Shown here piece by piece: positions 31,400-43,092 of a DNA stretch of 64,000 nt. Location: contig JAQMRL010000002.1 of the NCBI GenBank assembly GCA_035578175.1, forward strand, positions 130,946,171-131,010,170. The letters run 5' to 3'. This DNA comes from Catonia carolina. Taxonomy: Eukaryota > Arthropoda > Insecta > Hemiptera > Achilidae. A model generated the notes under the pieces. The model saw only the letters and a program-made list of their open reading frames with translations. It was not told the DNA's origin and did not search any database. Position 1 is the stretch's first letter, and the number at the start of each line of letters is the position of its first letter. A program made the position numbers and the translations under genes.

Positions 31400-32060
31400 T
31401 TGCCCAGCAAATGTGATTGTAATTGCTTGTGCGCACGCGTAGATATGGGCTTTATATGGTTGTAGATCAGTCGGGTGACTGTGCAGCTTGTACAAACGGT
31501 AATGAACCGACTGTTATTGCAGCTGTTTCAGTTTTAACTCAATCAGAGAAAGAAGGAAAGCATCAATCGAGTCGCCCCCGCAGACGACAACGACTTAAAT
31601 AATAAAAACAGACGAATGATCTTATGAAAGAGAGCAAAATCGGTTGTAAAATTAAATGAAGGGCATTTTCTGTTGACCATTGTCCAAGAAGCAATGGTGT
31701 GGATCTTTTCTAAAGGACAACCCGCCACGGCACGAACGAAAGATATTCACTCGGATTCGAGCAGGAGGAAACAAAGAGGTTCAACAATTGAATGAATCAA
31801 TTTTTAGTAAGGCCCGGTGGTGTAGGTGGTAGGTGCAAGGGTGCGTATGTGGGTGTAGAATAGATTTATATATATTTTTAGTCGTATACGTGTGTGTGTG
31901 TGTGTGTGCCGTTTTCAAGTGATTTCATTACCACCTTTTACAAAGGGCCAATCATTTGTGTTCGACCTGCTTTATTGCCTAAAACCGCCTCTCTGTATAT
32001 TTAAGTGAGGTGAGCGGCGTATACACTACCTACCTCCCTTAACTTTCAACCCCAATCTAT
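31400..32060. other. G+C-richer, repeat-free island with a (GT)n run
   Basis: More balanced base composition, no repeat family seen, and a (GT)n run at about 31887-31908. A 61-codon minus ORF (31543-31728) has no recognisable motif. The texture suggests conserved non-coding or untranslated sequence, but this cannot be tested here. Confidence 0.3.
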
Positions 32061-33932
32061 CTGCTAACGATTTCCCTTCCTACTGAAATAAATCTATTAC
32101 AGTGTACCTTTATAAACCACACGTATGAACATTTAGGAGTATTATACGTTATAGGTTGATTATTTTATTGAACTGAACTCTTCATTGATACATTCAACAA
32201 ATTCTAGTAATATAACATTATAACAGTTCAGTAAACTTCTATGAAAGCACAAAATTAACTTTGTATATTACATACACCTCTATTTAGATAAAACGATACA
32301 TTAAAACATCAATAAAGCTATCGATGTTATAAATCTAAACAATATTTCTACTGGCAAATTCAAATAAAATTATTTCATTCAATTCATCTCTTTTACAAAA
32401 TAAGCGTAGTTTCTTTGAAAAATCCAACAATTCTAAACTTTAAGGATGCCTCAACGGGGATGAAATCATAAAAATTCAGCCGTAATGTTCTAAAAAAAAA
32501 ACAAGAAAATTAATATATAATACCTATACCTACTAAGATATAAATTTAAAAAGAATAATTTGAAGTTATTTTGTCATTAAGATTATTTTATAAACATTAA
32601 AAATTTCCTTAACATTGCTAAGATATATAGTATACACAATTATAATATTCCCTAATAGAATTTTTAAATCGTTCCTAACAGGCCTACATATTATACTTAT
32701 TCTGAATACAGGGTACAGATTTATTTAGATGTAGAATAACTTTCTTTTAGATTATTGCTTATTAAGAAAAACCACCTAACTTGATGCCGAATTATTTAAT
32801 CAGAATTTATTTATAATCTGTTATTTAAAAAAAAAAAGTAGAATTGTGATCAGAAAAATTGATAGGTCTATGTAAAAGGTAGTTCCCCGTGGATACCTTG
32901 AAACAATTAGGCCTACTCTTCATTTAATTTGTACAGTTTGAGATTCATTACAAATTATATTATAATAAAGCTTAATTTGTAATAAAAAAACACAAAGGTA
33001 GATATTTAATTTATTAAACAAATAAGTGTGTTGGGTCCCTCCGTTTAAGCCTTTTCATCAAAGACTACGATACACCTGTTATCAAGTATAATTATATAGC
33101 TATATATACATCGATGGTTAAATAACTATCGTACGATTCAAACAATTTTTTACGTGCTAAACTAAAATATTGAAATTCATTCTTTAGCTATTGAAATAAA
33201 TAGATAGTTTTAAGTCTAGCTTTTTCCTTTCAAAGTGATATTTTCTTTTACCGTTGAATTTGAACAGGAACACTCAGAGGTGTACTTAACAGGTAAAATA
33301 AACTTTCTACTAGCTGATTGACTGTCCCGAAGGCCGTGTAGTAAATTAAAAATAAAATAAAATGACAAAGATTAGTTACAATTTCATTTAAATAATTTAA
33401 AAAATATGATTTTTGAAATCTTTCTCTGTATGGTTAACAAATTATTTTATTAACGAGATTTTCTTATTTTTTAATGAATTTCGCCTCTACAATTGTGATT
33501 TTTTTTCCGTTAAAGTGTAGGTATTTCTTTTGCAATCAGTTTTTTATAAATACTATGATAAATTTTTTTAGCAAAGATAGAAAAATCTGAGTGATGTCCT
33601 TAGAACTAAAATATAAACCACACTTAGTAGGCCTAGTGTGTTTCAAAAAGAATAAACTGTGAAAAACATGAAATACATACAAAACTAAACTTGATGGACT
33701 GTAATCAACATTTTGAAACAAGAAAGTTGTTAAAAGTTGGAGACGACGATGACAATGATAGAGATGATAACGATGCCGATTTTAATAATTTAAGTAGCCT
33801 ACTTGCTAATAAATTTAGCCTAATCATTAATCTACTTAAGTAGATTGCAATTTTCATCAATAAAAAATAATTTAAAAAAATAGAAAAAAAATAAAAAAAT
33901 TTTTTTACAAAACTACCTATTACATCAAGGTT
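32061..33932. other. A+T-rich sequence, nothing recognised
   Basis: No coding or repeat match. The left target-site duplication of SINE-A copy 7 (ACATCAAGGTT) closes the stretch at 33922-33932. Confidence 0.5.
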
Positions 33933-34330
33933 GTGTTGTTGTTTAGGTCATCAGCCGAAAAGCTGGTTTGAACCTATAGAGGTTTTACTAAGTAAAACGA
34001 GGAGTGAGGTGGTTTACCATTGCCTTCCTCACTGAATGGAAAAGTACGCTTATCAGCATGCCGGGCCCTCTGAAAAGCACATATTTTCCACTCTGCAAAT
34101 GACACCTTTACTTCATTCACCACAGGGTCTGGCTGTATAATGAAATTCATTACTTTCAGAGGAGATAACTCTGATAAGTGTCTTTTACACCTCTACCTCT
34201 TCTGTTCTTAAATGATTCAGTCATTTAATTGGCTGACCATGTGTGAAAAGAAACAGAACTATTTATTTTAGCCCAGCAACGACAGATTGAGAGTAAATAA
34301 TTTGACTCTCCACCTGTCTGTTATGGGCAG
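33933..34330 (-). repeat. SINE-A copy 7, complete, with perfect 11-bp duplication
   Basis: The best-preserved copy. ACATCAAGGTT at 33922-33932 and 34331-34341 bracket 398 bp running from the tail (GTGTTGTTGTTTAGGTCA) to the 5' end (CTGTCTGTTATGGGCAG). This fixes the element's ends. Near the 3' end are an AACCTCTA/TAGAGGTT palindrome (mutated here) and an AGCCxTTTTCGGCT hairpin. An 11-bp duplication plus a simple-repeat tail means insertion by target-primed reverse transcription, not by a cut-and-paste transposase. Confidence 0.93.
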
Positions 34331-36850
34331 ACATCAAGGTTATATAGTACAAACAAAAGAAAATTTTATAATTTTCTACTCGCAAAAACGGATTTCGACG
34401 CAGCAACATAGCCTACAACAAACGTGAATCTACAATCGTAGGAGCTTTTTGATTTCTAAATAATCATGTTTTAATATTAAATAAGGTTAAGAAGTCTGAC
34501 TACTCTCACTTAAGTAAAAAAATTAAGTAATTTTTCTATTATCACACAACTACGTAATTACAGTAGCTATACTAGAAAATACCAAAAATGGGTAGGCTAT
34601 TTAACGTAAAAACATTTAGGCCATAAATATTATTAGGTCTGTATAGAAAGTAATAATTATTTTTAATTAATTTGGCCAAAACTAACTAAACCAACCAATT
34701 ATCCAATTAAATAATCTCTCATATGGATTAATTAACAAATTTAATTAGAATCAATTACAAAATACAGATAACGTGTTATAATAATTGGGCATAAATATAA
34801 GATTTTATAAACAAATAAGGCGAAATATAAATTTCAAATATTGAAAAGCAATTAGGAAAAAAATGTAGGTCAGGTTAGAAATAACAATAAAAATAAATTG
34901 GTACAGATATAGCTATACATTTCTTTACCAATAATAACCTTCATAAAACGAAAAAGTATTTTTTATAGTAGTACTTACTTAGCAATCGGATTATCAATTT
35001 TTTAGATTTATCAAACTATTCTTATAGTGAGAAAATGTTGATAAAAAAAATTCGATAGTTATAATTTATTAAATTAATAACCTATTATTATTTTTAACAG
35101 TTGTCTTCCTGATCCCCAAAAACAAGAGATGTAATTTTTGCAAAGATATTTGTATAAGATACAGTGTCGTAGGTTAATGGAAACTGGTTTGATTAAAAAA
35201 TGACATGTTCCATCCATATTCATTACTTGAAATAATCAGTAAATTTTTTAATATTTTCCCCGCATAAAAAAGTATTGTCAGAAAATTACCTGAGAAATGT
35301 AAATTTCTCAATATTTGTACAGTCCTTACTGCATTAAGAAAAAACATCGCTTGGAGTAGGGTCTACGTTCGAATCTGGAACCACTCATATGACAGCTTAG
35401 AGAGATGTGATCAAAACCGCTTTTCGGCAACAGTTCATAAGGAACTAGTTACTTTAAAATTTAGTATATATTACCACAAAAAATTACACATAATTATCTC
35501 ACCACATGTGTAAGTCATGGCGGTTATCAAACCATATTAATTAAGGTTGGTTTTTGATACCACTACAGCAAATTATTTAACGTCAATGGATTATCTCATA
35601 TACCAGAGGGTATCCGCGATACTGAAGTAACTCATAAAACGTAGTATATAAATGAAGAGTAATTATTATTTGGCTGATAAATTTAGGGAGAAAGCAGTCC
35701 AAAGGTTTGATCAGCTCCGTACAGGTATCCGAGCTAATTTAATATGTTTTCGCATTATTGTTCCCCTTGATTCACGTACATATTTTTTTTATAGTGGACT
35801 ATTGTTATTGAAGACCGTTTTACATCCTTTGCTACTGCATGACGTAGACTATTCCTTATTTAAAATTAGGTATGTAAGTGTATTTTGTTTTTAGTTTTAT
35901 GATTGTTATTGGTAACGGTAGTGTTAATATAAATTGATATTATTTGTCCTTTTACTTTCCAAAGTCTTGGCGAATGCTATTCGTTTATCAAAATGATTGA
36001 AAAATAAATTAAGATGTAGCTCGTAAAGTAGTAGCTACTTTTTAATACGAGTAATAAGAAACGTTTGGGTATATTCTAGGATGAAAAAGAAGTAAAATGC
36101 AAATAAACATTAAATTATAACTGCATTGATGACGTTAAGATGTCATGACTAAATGAAATGTGTGACAATCACCAAAATTATAAGATTTAATATAATTTTG
36201 AGAATTATACTGGTAGGCTATATTAAATCAACTTTTCAATACCAGCTACGAAACATAATAACTGAAAGTTGTAGAAATTTTTAGTTCAATGTAATATTTG
36301 AATAATAACACAAACGATGTTATAAAAAGTGAGAGATTTGCGTTTGTTGACATTTGTTGACAGATAATAACAAGGGGGGAATGACATCCTCTTACAGCTG
36401 AAACATCCTAATCTCATATTCTGGAACCGTTCCAGAATTTCGTCAACACGGCATTTAAATAACTAAAAACATTTTGATTTTTTTATTATCATTTACAAAA
36501 ATAATAAAATTATACACTTAATGAGGTAGGTAATGGTGAATTGATGTTGTATTAGTTTCGGAAGTTCAAGGGTTAAATTCAAGAATAACTGAATATGTCA
36601 AGTAAATAAAGGTTTCTTTGTATATCCGAATTAAGTACAAAAGAATAAGAAGCATACCCTATTGGTAAAACAAGATTACTTCTTAACACTACATCCTAAA
36701 AATAAATATTTATCTATTTTATTTTAAAATCAATCCTACCGGATTACATTTATATTACTCACTAAAAGGTGTTGGGTTGACCCTCGCACCAGAAGTGGGT
36801 AAAAATGAGTTTTCGTTAATTTTTGTGGTGATATAATGCAAAAGTAAATC
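34331..36850. other. A+T-rich sequence, little recognised
   Basis: GGTCTACGTTCGAATCTGG near 35360-35378 is B-box-like and may be a SINE-C head fragment. The 80-codon ORF at 35652-35894 has no motif. Nothing else identified. Confidence 0.45.
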
Positions 36851-36867
36851 ATTTAAGTACCACTTGA

Positions 36868-38062
36868 CTCAATTTGGGGAGGAGGCACCGGCCAAAATTC
36901 TTTAAAAGACTCAACGAAGCACTGTAGAGCAAACACTAGCACTAACACAGAGCATTATCAACAAAGAAAACAGTACTTATATTTTCTGGAATGCATAGAA
37001 CTTACATATATATAACCCAAAAGTACAACAAAAATAATCTAAACGTTTTTAGTTTGTTTGATACCTGGTCCAGCGGCACAAATCTGAATCTTAAATATTG
37101 ATACCGTGAAGGGCTCGACAGTACACAAAAAATCTTCAAAAATGTTAATTAAATTATCACACTTAAGCGGAGTCGGAACTGCTATCTTAGCCCATGTTAA
37201 TATTTGACCCATTTTCTCCGTTATCTATGGCCAGAAAATCAAATCAAATCTTCAAATTTCAACCAGTTATTTACTGATATGTTCCTGACAGATAGACGGA
37301 GTCATTTTAAAATATATATAGGCCTACATAGATTATCAATATTTTAATAAATTTTTCCGTGAAGGCCTACTTCAAAAACTGAAATTTTATAGAAAAAGAA
37401 TTTATATTTTTTATATAAATTTAAATAACGTCAAATGACCCCGTCTGTTGATGTAAATACATGTAAGGAATGTGCCATTAAAATTTAAAGGAAAAAGCTT
37501 TATTGGTTCTTGAGAAAAAAGGTCTTTTGTATAAAAAACCTCCAGTTTTTGGGAAATTGTGATTAAAATTTATAAACATTTCTATATAAAAACGTACTTA
37601 CTTAGTGCATTTCTGCTCCATACGATCAGTAATGCACTAAGTAATTTATGTAACATAAATTGCATAACCTAAACCTTACAAACAAAAGTGCTTTCTAGAT
37701 TGAAAGAGAAATACTAATAAAATTCATAAAAAAAATTCGTAGAGACAAAATAACTAAAAATCATATGTACACAACATGACTTGTTTACGAAACAGGAGAA
37801 TTTTCACATAATTATGTACTACTTTTGTAAAAACAAAAAAAAAACTTCTAGTTGTCGTAGAAATGTGATTTTGGTGACATAGTAAAGCGCTAATTTCAAA
37901 CTGTATAACACAGTTACAACCTGAAAATCGATATTTTTTCATTTTTTCGAGCCCGACTTCCCTTAAGTAAAAAACTTTCAACGGCATCTAGTTCAGCATT
38001 CAACATTTTACAAAATTTCAGAAATCCGAAAACATTGGGTTTCACCTCCTCCCCAAAATGAG
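36868..38062. repeat. Inverted-repeat structure, possible DNA element
   Basis: CTCAATTTGGGGAGGAGG at 36868-36885 is repeated in inverse at 38045-38062 with one mismatch, 1,195 bp end to end. Inside are a second pair (GACGGAGTCATTT at about 37296-37308 against AAATGACCCCGTC at about 37434-37446) and a perfect 12-bp hairpin stem (37600-37611 against 37631-37642). AAAGTAAAT abuts the right end (38063-38071) and lies 18 bp outside the left end (36841-36849). The inner pair alone would make a MITE of about 150 bp. No transposase remnant recognised. Confidence 0.4.
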
Positions 38063-39323
38063 AAAGTAAATATATATTATAATTATAATATAAAACTATC
38101 CTCTAAACCGTGATCCAGTCTAGTATAGTTTAGATCTAAGTAGCAATCAGGCTGGTGTGATTGCTTCGTAAGCTATTTTTGTATAATTCCTTACATTTAA
38201 TTCGGATACTCACGTTAAGTGAAAGTTTAAATAAGATTAATCAAAATATAATAGTTAAATAGATTAACTTAAAAAAATCAAATAAGGTGTATAGATTAAA
38301 TTACCAAATACAAATAAAAAGTAAATATCTACCTAATGAGTTAATAAACTACCTAGGCACAAGTTGTTTTCCTCGATTAGAAAAGCCAACAAAAATTAAA
38401 CTAAAATATTACAACATAATTAAAATTTGTAATTTTATAATAGGCCCTATAAGAAACACTTAGCCTATATAATATATTAATTAATGAATCCAAATTTCCT
38501 GTTTTTTTTTGTTAATTATTTTATTTATCGTTCTGGAAAAGTTTTTATACCAATTAAATTTATTTTTACGTAAATAATAATATATTAATAATGAATTAAA
38601 AAAGTTAATTATTGATTTTAATTGTCACAAATTTATTGAACAAAAATTTAATAAGGACAACTAATAAAAATTAATTATAATAATACTAAAAATGTAACGA
38701 TGTATAAATAAATACATTAGTATGTAATAAAAACCTTGTAATTTTATTGTAACGTAACTAGAAATTCATGTTACATTTTAATTACAAACAAAATAATATT
38801 ATTAACGTCAACATCACTGATTAATAATATAAGTTTAATTTTTTATAGATTTATTTTTAATCACAGTAAACTAATATCAAAAATTAAATGTTAATGCATT
38901 TGGAACTAATGTTGAACTTACAAAATCTATGTATACTGGTACTGATTTATCTAATAACATCCCTTTCATTAACCCTATAGCCGGCAATAACATTTTTTAG
39001 ACCGGCAGAGAATTTTTAGCATATGGGTCAGCGAACCGTAAAGAAATCATTAAAAATTTGCTATAAATCATAAACCTTATCACGTGACGTATTTAAATTA
39101 CAAGAGAATTTAGTAAAATAGAATAAACACATTATTGAAATTTTAATATGACTGTTAGGGATGCTGAAGCTATTTAAAAATAATTTTTAGACTAATACTT
39201 TTTTAAATTTTAGATGACACTACTGTTTAAAACTTCCTTATGCTCTACTTTCAAAATCCAATAGCCTATATAAGAATCGTTACTTTTAATGTTTATTTCA
39301 AAATAAAATCAAAAAAATATTAT
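38063..39323. other. Very A+T-rich sequence, nothing recognised
   Basis: No coding or repeat match. Composition is extreme around 38500-38900. Confidence 0.5.
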
Positions 39324-39482
39324 ATTCAAGAATAACCTTACTTTGAATGTGTCTACCTTACTATATTTTTATGTTGCCTTTACTGTATACTACAGATTCC
39401 CCGACAATTTTTAAAATAGGCCTATACTACACATATTGTCTTTACCTCAAGAAAAATTTAATGAAAAAAATTTACTACAACT
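39324..39482 (+). repeat. Direct repeat, left copy
   Basis: ATTCAAGAATAACCTTACTT through CCTCAAGAAAAATTTAATGA and TTTACTACAA matches 40627-40785 with scattered changes. It carries TAGGCCTA at 39417-39424 where the right copy has only TA. The two copies are about 1.3 kb apart. Confidence 0.75.
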
Positions 39483-39496
39483 TATTTAAATTTACT

Positions 39497-39672
39497 ACTA
39501 CCGGAGTATTGTGATGGCTGAGGTAATTAACCATCCTCACTCAGGAATGGTCGGCCTGGGTCTCTACAAGGCTACATGTTATACACATCATCCTTATTTC
39601 ATTAGGTCATGGAGTTGCTTATTGTACTGAATTGAACAGATTGCAAAGTACATATATTAGGGATAAAAATAG
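39497..39672 (+). repeat. SINE-B copy 2, head missing
   Basis: Carries the family middle and 3' parts (AATTAACCATCCTCACTCAG, ATGGTCGGCCTGGGTCT, CATTAGGTCATGGAGTTGCT, GAATTGAACAGATTGCAAAG). The tRNA-like head is absent, so it is 5'-truncated. Confidence 0.65.
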
Positions 39673-40199
39673 TTGTAAAAGGTCAGGAACCCTAATCTCT
39701 AATCCGTATCATTTATAATGATGGCTTAGTTAAGAAGTTGTCAAATAATAAATTAAATCTTTACATAAAATCCCTTCACAAAAGTAATAAAATTTATTTT
39801 TTTACCATCAGAATCTACGATCTGCTCGACAAGGAACAATGAGCAGATATGAAAATTAAAAAAAGAATAACGTGTAAAAGATGATTTACTACGGAATCAC
39901 CTTAAAAAATAAATTAAGTTTAACGTATTTACACAAATAAAATCAAAATTAACAAGAAACAATAAAAAAAATATATATTTTTTTTTTGGTTTGATTTATT
40001 TTAATTCTGTTCATAACATGAAGTTAATGTGTAGGAATAAATATATATATTGAAGTTTAAAAAAAACTAATTAAATTTATATATAATTTATTATACCAGA
40101 TATGTCATTGAAAGAAGACTGTAGTCCAAAATACAATATTTTTAAAGAAATTAGGTCTACAGAAAGGATCTGAAAAGTTTTTATTTAAAAAATATTGTA
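39673..40199. other. A+T-rich sequence, nothing recognised
   Basis: No coding or repeat match. Confidence 0.5.
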
Positions 40200-40615
40200 C
40201 ACAGGACATGTCTTTTTTATTATTATATTGTCAAAGAACTGCTTTTCTCTTTTTTCTTAGCATACCACGGAAGGTCTCTCAGTGGGGTGGAAAATGGATG
40301 GGGGTGGAAAGGAACTTTGTCTATTCTTCCGCCCCTTCTGTTAACAAAAGAACAGGGTACACAATCATGCGCGTGCACAAATACACTCACACAAAATACA
40401 AAGAGAGCGGTTTGGTTGGCCAAGGATATCTTCAGAAAGGCTAAATGAATATCATTTTCTGTCATAGGCTTCAACATTCAACGTCAGAGATTCCTTTGAA
40501 AAAACAGGACAGGATTCGTCATGTCAAATCTCCTTGTTTTCTCGTCATCCTCCATTTTCATTTTCTTTTCGTTTCCACTTATCATAGCTTTGTGGGAGGT
40601 TGGGAGTGGGGGGTG
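40200..40615. other. G+C-richer, repeat-free island between direct repeats
   Basis: Balanced composition, no repeat family, and overlapping ORFs on both strands (40208-40444 plus; 40223-40477 minus) without recognisable domains. It sits just left of the right-hand direct repeat (40627). Candidate conserved non-coding sequence by texture only. Confidence 0.25.
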
Positions 40616-40626
40616 AAGTAGCAGAT

Positions 40627-40785
40627 ATTCAAGAATAACCTTCCTTTGAATGGAAGTTTACCTAACTACATTTTTATGTGGCCTTTACTGTATACAGATT
40701 CCCCAACGATTTTTAAAATATACTACTCATATTGTTTTTACCTCAAGAAAACTATAATGAAAAAACATTTACTACAAATTAGAAA
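40627..40785 (+). repeat. Direct repeat, right copy
   Basis: Partner of 39324-39482. Shares TGTATAC, AGATTCCCC, ATTTTTAAAATA and CCTCAAGAAAA in order. The TAGGCCTA of the left copy is absent: AAAATATACTAC at about 40715-40726 reads straight through. Confidence 0.75.
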
Positions 40786-40992
40786 TTAATATTTTTAGAT
40801 TACAATTTTTAAAGTGTACTTTTTATTTTGTTAATGTTTGATTCACGACTGTAAACTGATTCAACCTAAATGGGATGATAATATTTCTGTTAAAATGACA
40901 TAATAGACATGAGATGGGCTCTGTTGGTATCTCCCCAAGAATTGTAATTAAAATTCTACAAATTTTTTAATAAATTGTATTTCAATAAATTA

Positions 40993-41052
40993 AGGGGAGC
41001 CTTGTAACAAGCAGATCGAGTGCAAATAATATAACATTTCACCTGCCAGTTA
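40993..41052 (-). repeat. SINE-A 5'-end fragment
   Basis: AGCAGATCGAGTGCAAATAA, then ATTTCACCTGCCAGTTATGG and GCA match the inverse of the family's first 60 bases. The rest of the element is absent. Confidence 0.65.
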
Positions 41053-41292
41053 TGGGCAAATAATTGATTCATAAAATTCATAAGAAATATACAAAATATA
41101 TTTAAGGAACAACAATATTGGTAATCTTATTGTTTATAGAGCCTACGCTACAAATATTTTATTTTCTAACATAACATAATCTTATTTTCTAAAATAAATT
41201 TAATTTAGAATGTTTAGTTAAACCGTCAATTAGGGAGCCGTAAATTTATACACGTTTTAAACTGTTTTTAAATTTACAAAAAATTACGGAAC
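41053..41292. other. A+T-rich spacer
   Basis: Nothing recognised. Confidence 0.5.
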
Positions 41293-41580
41293 TCGCCGGG
41301 TTGGTCTAGTGGTAAAGTGGTCATCGCGAATCAGTTGATTTTCGGAGATGAAGGTTCCTGGTACAAATCCTAGTAAAGGTTATGAATAGTACACAGTGGG
41401 TACCGATGTAATTTGATAAATAGGGTTCAATTAACCATACTCTTTCAGGAATAATCGGTCTAAGTCTGTACAACCTACACCTCATTTACACGTCAAACAC
41501 ATCATCTTCATCTTATTGTATCATGTGGTTGTTTGTTGCTCTGAATTGAACAGATCGCAACGTACAAACATCAAGGTTAA
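41293..41580 (+). repeat. SINE-B copy 3 with tRNA-like head
   Basis: The best-preserved head: GCCGGGTTGGTCTAGTGGTA carries a good A box (TGGTCTAGTGG), and a B-box-like GGTACAAATCCTAG follows about 55 bp later. The body contains the family core (GGGTTCAATTAACCATACTC) and the tail GAATTGAACAGATCGCAACG ... AAGGTTAAAAAAA. Total about 285 bp. Confidence 0.78.
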
Positions 41581-42485
41581 AAAAATGACTGAAAAATATC
41601 ATCAGTTTAGCTTAAACTTTTAGACCAAACAAAAGATGAGCAAATGAAACATACAATGTACAGTAATACTGAACATTTGATACGCTATTATATTATTAAT
41701 GACAACTTAATTATAAATTTATAAAAGTTCAAGAAATTCCCACGGTATAAATTTAAATCATTCATGTAGATTTCATTTTAAAATAACTTTTTAATTTAAA
41801 ATATAAATATTGCATGTACATATTAGCACATTTGTAAGTGTTAAGGTTCGTAGTCGACGACCTTCAAATGTTTAGTTTTTTTAAATAGTAATTTAACAAT
41901 ATTAAAATACTAGGCCTACTCCCTTACAACAGTCTACGTCTGATTGTAATAAGGCTATATTATTACTAAATAAATTGTAGTGTCATTCTGATTGACAAAA
42001 TGTACCTTGATTAAAAGATAACTAACGAAAACATTGGATACAGTTACACGAAACGATCACAGTTACATTGGGAAATAAAAACTAAAATCAATAACTGCAA
42101 ATAATTGTATGAAATTATAAATTAGATAAATCAAAATACATAGCCTACTACTATTAATTAGTCATTACAGAAAGGGACTTGTCAAAATTCGTTAAAATAA
42201 TTTTTTTCAAAATATTACAGTTTTACTAATGTTCTACATAATACTCTTAAAATATGGTTCAGTGATATTATACAAATGGTTGAGGGAATAAATTGTTCAT
42301 TATAAGAAAATCTATATTATATGAAGTGTAGTGTACTGAACAAGGATAATGTACTGCAATAAATGAAGTGTTTTTAATAGGAATTCGCAGAAATTGAAAG
42401 TAGTAGAAAAGTTTATTTTTATTTTTATTGCTTCTGCTATGTTCTAGTAGAGCGTGACGTGATAGTCCCCACAAATATCCACTCA
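41581..42485. other. A+T-rich sequence, nothing recognised
   Basis: No coding or repeat match. Confidence 0.5.
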
Positions 42486-43092
42486 TCTTTAACTAAAGTT
42501 ACTCATATCCTACTCACATCCACTTGTATCCTTAACTAAAGTTACTTATATCCTACTCACATCCACTTGTATCCTTAACTAAAGTTATTCGTATCCTACT
42601 CACATCCACTCGTATCCTTAACTGAAGTTACTCATATCCTACTCACATCCACTCGTATCCATAACTAAAGTTACTCATATCCTACTCACATCCACTCGTA
42701 TCCTTAACTAAAGTTACTCGTATCCTACTCACATCCACTTGTATCCTTAACTAAAGTTACTCATATCCTACTCACATCCACTTTTATCCTTAACTAAAGT
42801 TACACATATCCTACTCACATCCACTTGTATCCTTAACTAAAGTTACTCATATCCCACTCACATCCACTTTTATCCTTAACTAAAGTTACTCGTATCCTAC
42901 TCACATCCACTTGTATCCTTAACTAAAGTTACTCATATCCTACTCACATCCACTCATATCCTTAACTTAAGTTAGTCATATCGTACTCACATCCACTTGT
43001 ATCCTTAACTATAGTTACTCATATCCTACTCACATCCATATCCTTACTCATAACCTTAACTAAAGTTACTCATATCCATCCATATCCTTAAG
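42486..43092 (+). repeat. Minisatellite, 43-bp unit, about 14 copies
   Basis: The unit contains AACTAAAGTTACTCATATCC, TACTCACATCCACT and TGTATCCTT. AACTAAAGTTA and its variants start at 42491, 42534 and 42577, then every 43 bp to about 43006, with a shortened irregular end to 43092. Units differ at the triplet after CCACT (TGT, CGT, TTT, CAT). In the middle, TTT and TGT units alternate, hinting at an 86-bp higher-order period. TAACT...AGTTA gives each unit a small inverted repeat. Period 43 keeps no reading frame. Confidence 0.95.

Noticed and set aside
41293..41380. Functional tRNA gene
   Set aside because: The head has A/B-like boxes but continues into the SINE-B body shared with four other loci; no clean cloverleaf.
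42486..43092. CRISPR-like array
   Set aside because: The 43-bp units are contiguous with no unique spacers and lie in a eukaryotic repeat-rich setting; it is a minisatellite.
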